Source: Melioribacteraceae bacterium (lineage in GTDB: Bacteria > Bacteroidota > Ignavibacteria > Ignavibacteriales > Melioribacteraceae). From it: a DNA stretch of 8,312 nucleotides. The translations under genes and the position numbers were made by a program. Below the pieces are notes generated by a model. That model made no database searches. It was not told the origin of the DNA and saw only the letters and a list, made by a program, of their open reading frames with translations. Below, one piece after another: positions 6,804-8,312 of this stretch. Each line of letters begins with the position of its first letter. Position 1 is the stretch's first letter. The DNA lies in contig JALSTL010000166.1 of NCBI GenBank assembly GCA_026983755.1, positions 1 to 8,312 of the forward strand, written 5' to 3'.

Positions 6804-7307
6804 ATGAAAAAATTTCAAATATTATTTTTATTGGTAGCAATAAATTTTATAAGTTCATGTACAAATAAATCCGGTAGTAATTTATTTGACACTGCAAAAA
6901 AATTAACAAAACAAAAAAAATATGCGGAAGCAATTACCAATTATAATAATATTATAAAAAAATTTCCGGAAAGTAAATTTGCACCGGAAGCACTTTTTGA
7001 AATGGCAAAAATGTATCAAGGGCAAATTATAAAAAATATTACACCACAAGAATCTCTTAAAAAAGCCGTTAATTATTATAAAGAAATTTATTCCAAATAT
7101 CCCGATTCTCCAAAGGCCGAATCATCAATTTTTATGGCGGCTTTTATTTTGGCAAACGAATTGCAAGATATTGAGGCCGCCCGAAAAACTTATAATTTGT
7201 ATATAAAAAAATATCCGCAAGGTGAATTGGTTAAAGATGCAAAAATAGAATTGCAAAATTTAGGTAAATCTCCCGAAGAGGTTTTAAGGGAAAAGTTAAA
7301 TCCTTAG
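6804..7307 (+). CDS. Small TPR-repeat lipoprotein
   Basis: This 167-aa protein starts with a lipoprotein signal: MKK, a hydrophobic stretch FQILFLLVAINF, and lipobox ISSC with the lipidated Cys19. The mature part is helical and holds about three TPR-like units: about 28-72 (with AEAITNYNNIIKKFPESKFAPEALFEMAKMY), 83-116 (AVNYYKEIYSKYPDSPKAE) and 118-152 (AARKTYNLYIKKYPQGELVKDA). The repeated [YF]xxxxxKYP-x-S pattern is like the TPRs of BamD (YfiO) and CpoB (YbgF), but the protein is shorter than either, so it is best called a BamD/CpoB-like TPR lipoprotein of unknown partner. It would be exported by Sec, lipidated, and probably carried by the Lol system encoded nearby. A weak purine patch (CGGGATAG) lies 6-13 bases before the ATG. 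It ends seven bases before the DUF58 gene. Confidence 0.85.
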   Translation: MKKFQILFLLVAINFISSCTNKSGSNLFDTAKKLTKQKKYAEAITNYNNIIKKFPESKFAPEALFEMAKMYQGQIIKNITPQESLKKAVNYYKEIYSKYPDSPKAESSIFMAAFILANELQDIEAARKTYNLYIKKYPQGELVKDAKIELQNLGKSPEEVLREKLNP

Positions 7308-7314
7308 TCCGATA

Positions 7315-8220
7315 ATGAACAATCAAAAAAATTATAAAATACTTCTGAACCCGGAAGTTATTGCCAAACTTAAAACACTTGAACTGAAAGCAAAAACGGT
7401 TGTGGAAGGATTTATGGTTGGTTATCATAAAAGTCCTTATCATGGTTTTAGTGTGGAGTTTAGTCAGCACAGACCTTATATGCAAGGCGATTCTATTAGA
7501 AATATCGATTGGAAAGTTTTTGCTAAAAGCGAAAAATATTTTATCAAACAATATGAAGAAGAAACAAATTTGATTGCACACATAGTTTTGGATATTAGTA
7601 AATCGATGAATTATAAGCATTCTTCTTCTCTTACAAAATTAGAATATTCAAAAATATTGGCTGCAAGTTTAATTAATTTACTGCTTCGTCAGCAAGATGC
7701 TGTTGGATTGGCTCTTTTTTCCAACGGTATTAAAAGTTATATTAAACCTAAATCTCAACGAACATATTTGAAAACACTTTTAATTGAATTGGAAAAAGCA
7801 AAGGCCGAAAACATAACCAAAACTTCTTTGGCTTTAAATTCAATTGCCGATAAAATTAGTAGAAGAGGATTGATAATTGTAATTTCGGATTTCTTTGATG
7901 ATATTAATTCCGTGTTATCAGCATTAAAAAAATTTCAATATAAAAAAAGTGATGTGATTGTTTTTCATATTTTGGATCCGATTGAAAGAAGTTTTTCTTT
8001 TCCCAACGATTCTATTTTTATTGATATGGAAACGAAAGAAGAAATAACAACTCAACCTGTTTTAATTCAGAAAACTTATGTTGAAACTTTAAAAAAGTAT
8101 TTGGAAGCTTTTAAAAACGGTTGCAACAAATATAGGTACGATTATAATTTGATTGACACAACTACTCCGTTTGATTTGGCTTTGATGAGTTTTTTTAAGA
8201 AGAGAGCCAGATTACAATGA
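7315..8220 (+). CDS. DUF58 protein with von Willebrand A-type fold (Bat operon type)
   Basis: This 301-aa protein has no signal peptide or membrane segment and is probably cytoplasmic. The conserved DUF58 core reads EFSQHRPYMQGDSIRNIDWKVFAKS (48-72) and then KQYEEETN. It is followed by a vWA-like domain with a complete MIDAS start DISKS (Asp93, Ser95, Ser97), a possible Thr170 and Asp192 in VISDFFDD. Related genes sit with MoxR-type AAA ATPases and BatA/BatB membrane proteins and are thought to act in envelope or stress functions. No MoxR gene lies upstream here; instead a TPR lipoprotein precedes it by seven bases. The start was placed at 7315 because the residues after it (ILLNPEVIAKLKTLELKAKTVVEGFMVG) are typical of the family. 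The stop overlaps an ATG (ATGA, 8217-8220), but the frame from that ATG does not encode a Bat protein. Confidence 0.92.
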   Translation: MNNQKNYKILLNPEVIAKLKTLELKAKTVVEGFMVGYHKSPYHGFSVEFSQHRPYMQGDSIRNIDWKVFAKSEKYFIKQYEEETNLIAHIVLDISKSMNYKHSSSLTKLEYSKILAASLINLLLRQQDAVGLALFSNGIKSYIKPKSQRTYLKTLLIELEKAKAENITKTSLALNSIADKISRRGLIIVISDFFDDINSVLSALKKFQYKKSDVIVFHILDPIERSFSFPNDSIFIDMETKEEITTQPVLIQKTYVETLKKYLEAFKNGCNKYRYDYNLIDTTTPFDLALMSFFKKRARLQ

Positions 8221-8235
8221 TTCTTCATTTTTACG

Positions 8236-8312
8236 CTTTGCGTAATTGTCTTAGCGGTCTTTGCGAGAAACAAAAAGCTTTCACGCTAAGCACAGCAAAG
8301 GTTTACCGCTAA
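8236..8312. repeat. Self-complementary CTTTGCG/CTTAGCG intergenic repeat
   Basis: CTTTGCG occurs at 8236-8242 and 8259-8265 and CTTAGCG at 8250-8256. The reverse-complement forms follow: CGCTAAG at 8284-8290, AGCAAAG (one change) at 8294-8300, and CCGCTAA at 8306-8312. TTAGCGGT (8251-8258) pairs with ACCGCTAA (8305-8312), CTTTGC (8259-8264) with GCAAAG (8295-8300), and GCGAGAAA (8263-8270) with TTTCACGC (8279-8286) with one mismatch. The block has more G+C than its surroundings and runs to the window edge, so it may continue. Similar CTTTGCG-type words are, from memory, scattered in many Bacteroidetes/Chlorobi-group genomes. Confidence 0.7.

Noticed and set aside
7231..7620. 129-aa minus-strand open frame across the TPR lipoprotein/DUF58 junction
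   Set aside because: It overlaps two well-supported plus-strand genes, shows no recognisable domain, and is rich in Phe/Ile as expected from the complement of Lys/Asn-rich coding sequence.
8217..8312. Short open frame starting in the ATGA overlap with the DUF58 stop and ending in TAA at the last base
   Set aside because: It gives only 31 residues (MILHFYALRNCLSGL and so on), runs through the palindromic repeat, and does not look like the N-terminus of BatA or any known family.

Overview
The window is AT-rich (roughly one third G+C by eye). It reads as a chromosomal, mostly housekeeping segment from a Gram-negative bacterium of the Bacteroidetes/Chlorobi/Ignavibacteria (FCB) group. The evidence is a Lol-type lipoprotein-export transporter with two FtsX-type permeases, a lipoprotein with a lipobox, a DUF58/von Willebrand A protein of the Bat type, TAnnTTTG-like promoter elements, and no clear Shine-Dalgarno sequence before any of the seven visible start codons. 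Ignavibacteria is my best guess; nothing here fixes the genus.

Left to right: (1) bases 1-665 carry the C-terminal part of an M17 leucyl aminopeptidase, cut by the window edge. (2) A short convergent intergenic region follows. (3) On the minus strand, read from 4159 down to 921, an operon encodes two related but different LolC/LolE-family permeases and then the LolD-type ATPase. It probably moves lipoproteins out of the inner membrane toward the outer membrane. (4) A divergent, AT-rich region of about 350 bp holds candidate promoters for both directions. (5) Four plus-strand tRNA genes, Pro(TGG), Arg(TCT), His(GTG) and Glu(TTC), end in a strong intrinsic terminator; a perfect 10-bp hairpin lies between the first two. 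(6) A plus-strand operon of four genes runs from 5001 to 8220: a variant lysophospholipid acyltransferase-like protein, an LD-carboxypeptidase (S66), a small TPR lipoprotein, and a DUF58 protein. (7) The last ~80 bases are a G+C-richer, self-complementary repeat made of CTTTGCG/CTTAGCG words, placed where the next gene of a Bat-type operon might be expected.

The common theme is the cell envelope: lipoprotein export (Lol), phospholipid acylation, murein peptide trimming or recycling, and a new lipoprotein that would itself be a Lol cargo. I see no phage, transposase, CRISPR or defence genes. No clearly new system stands out. The items most worth a second look are the terminal palindromic repeat, the altered catalytic motifs of the acyltransferase, and the hairpin inside the tRNA operon.
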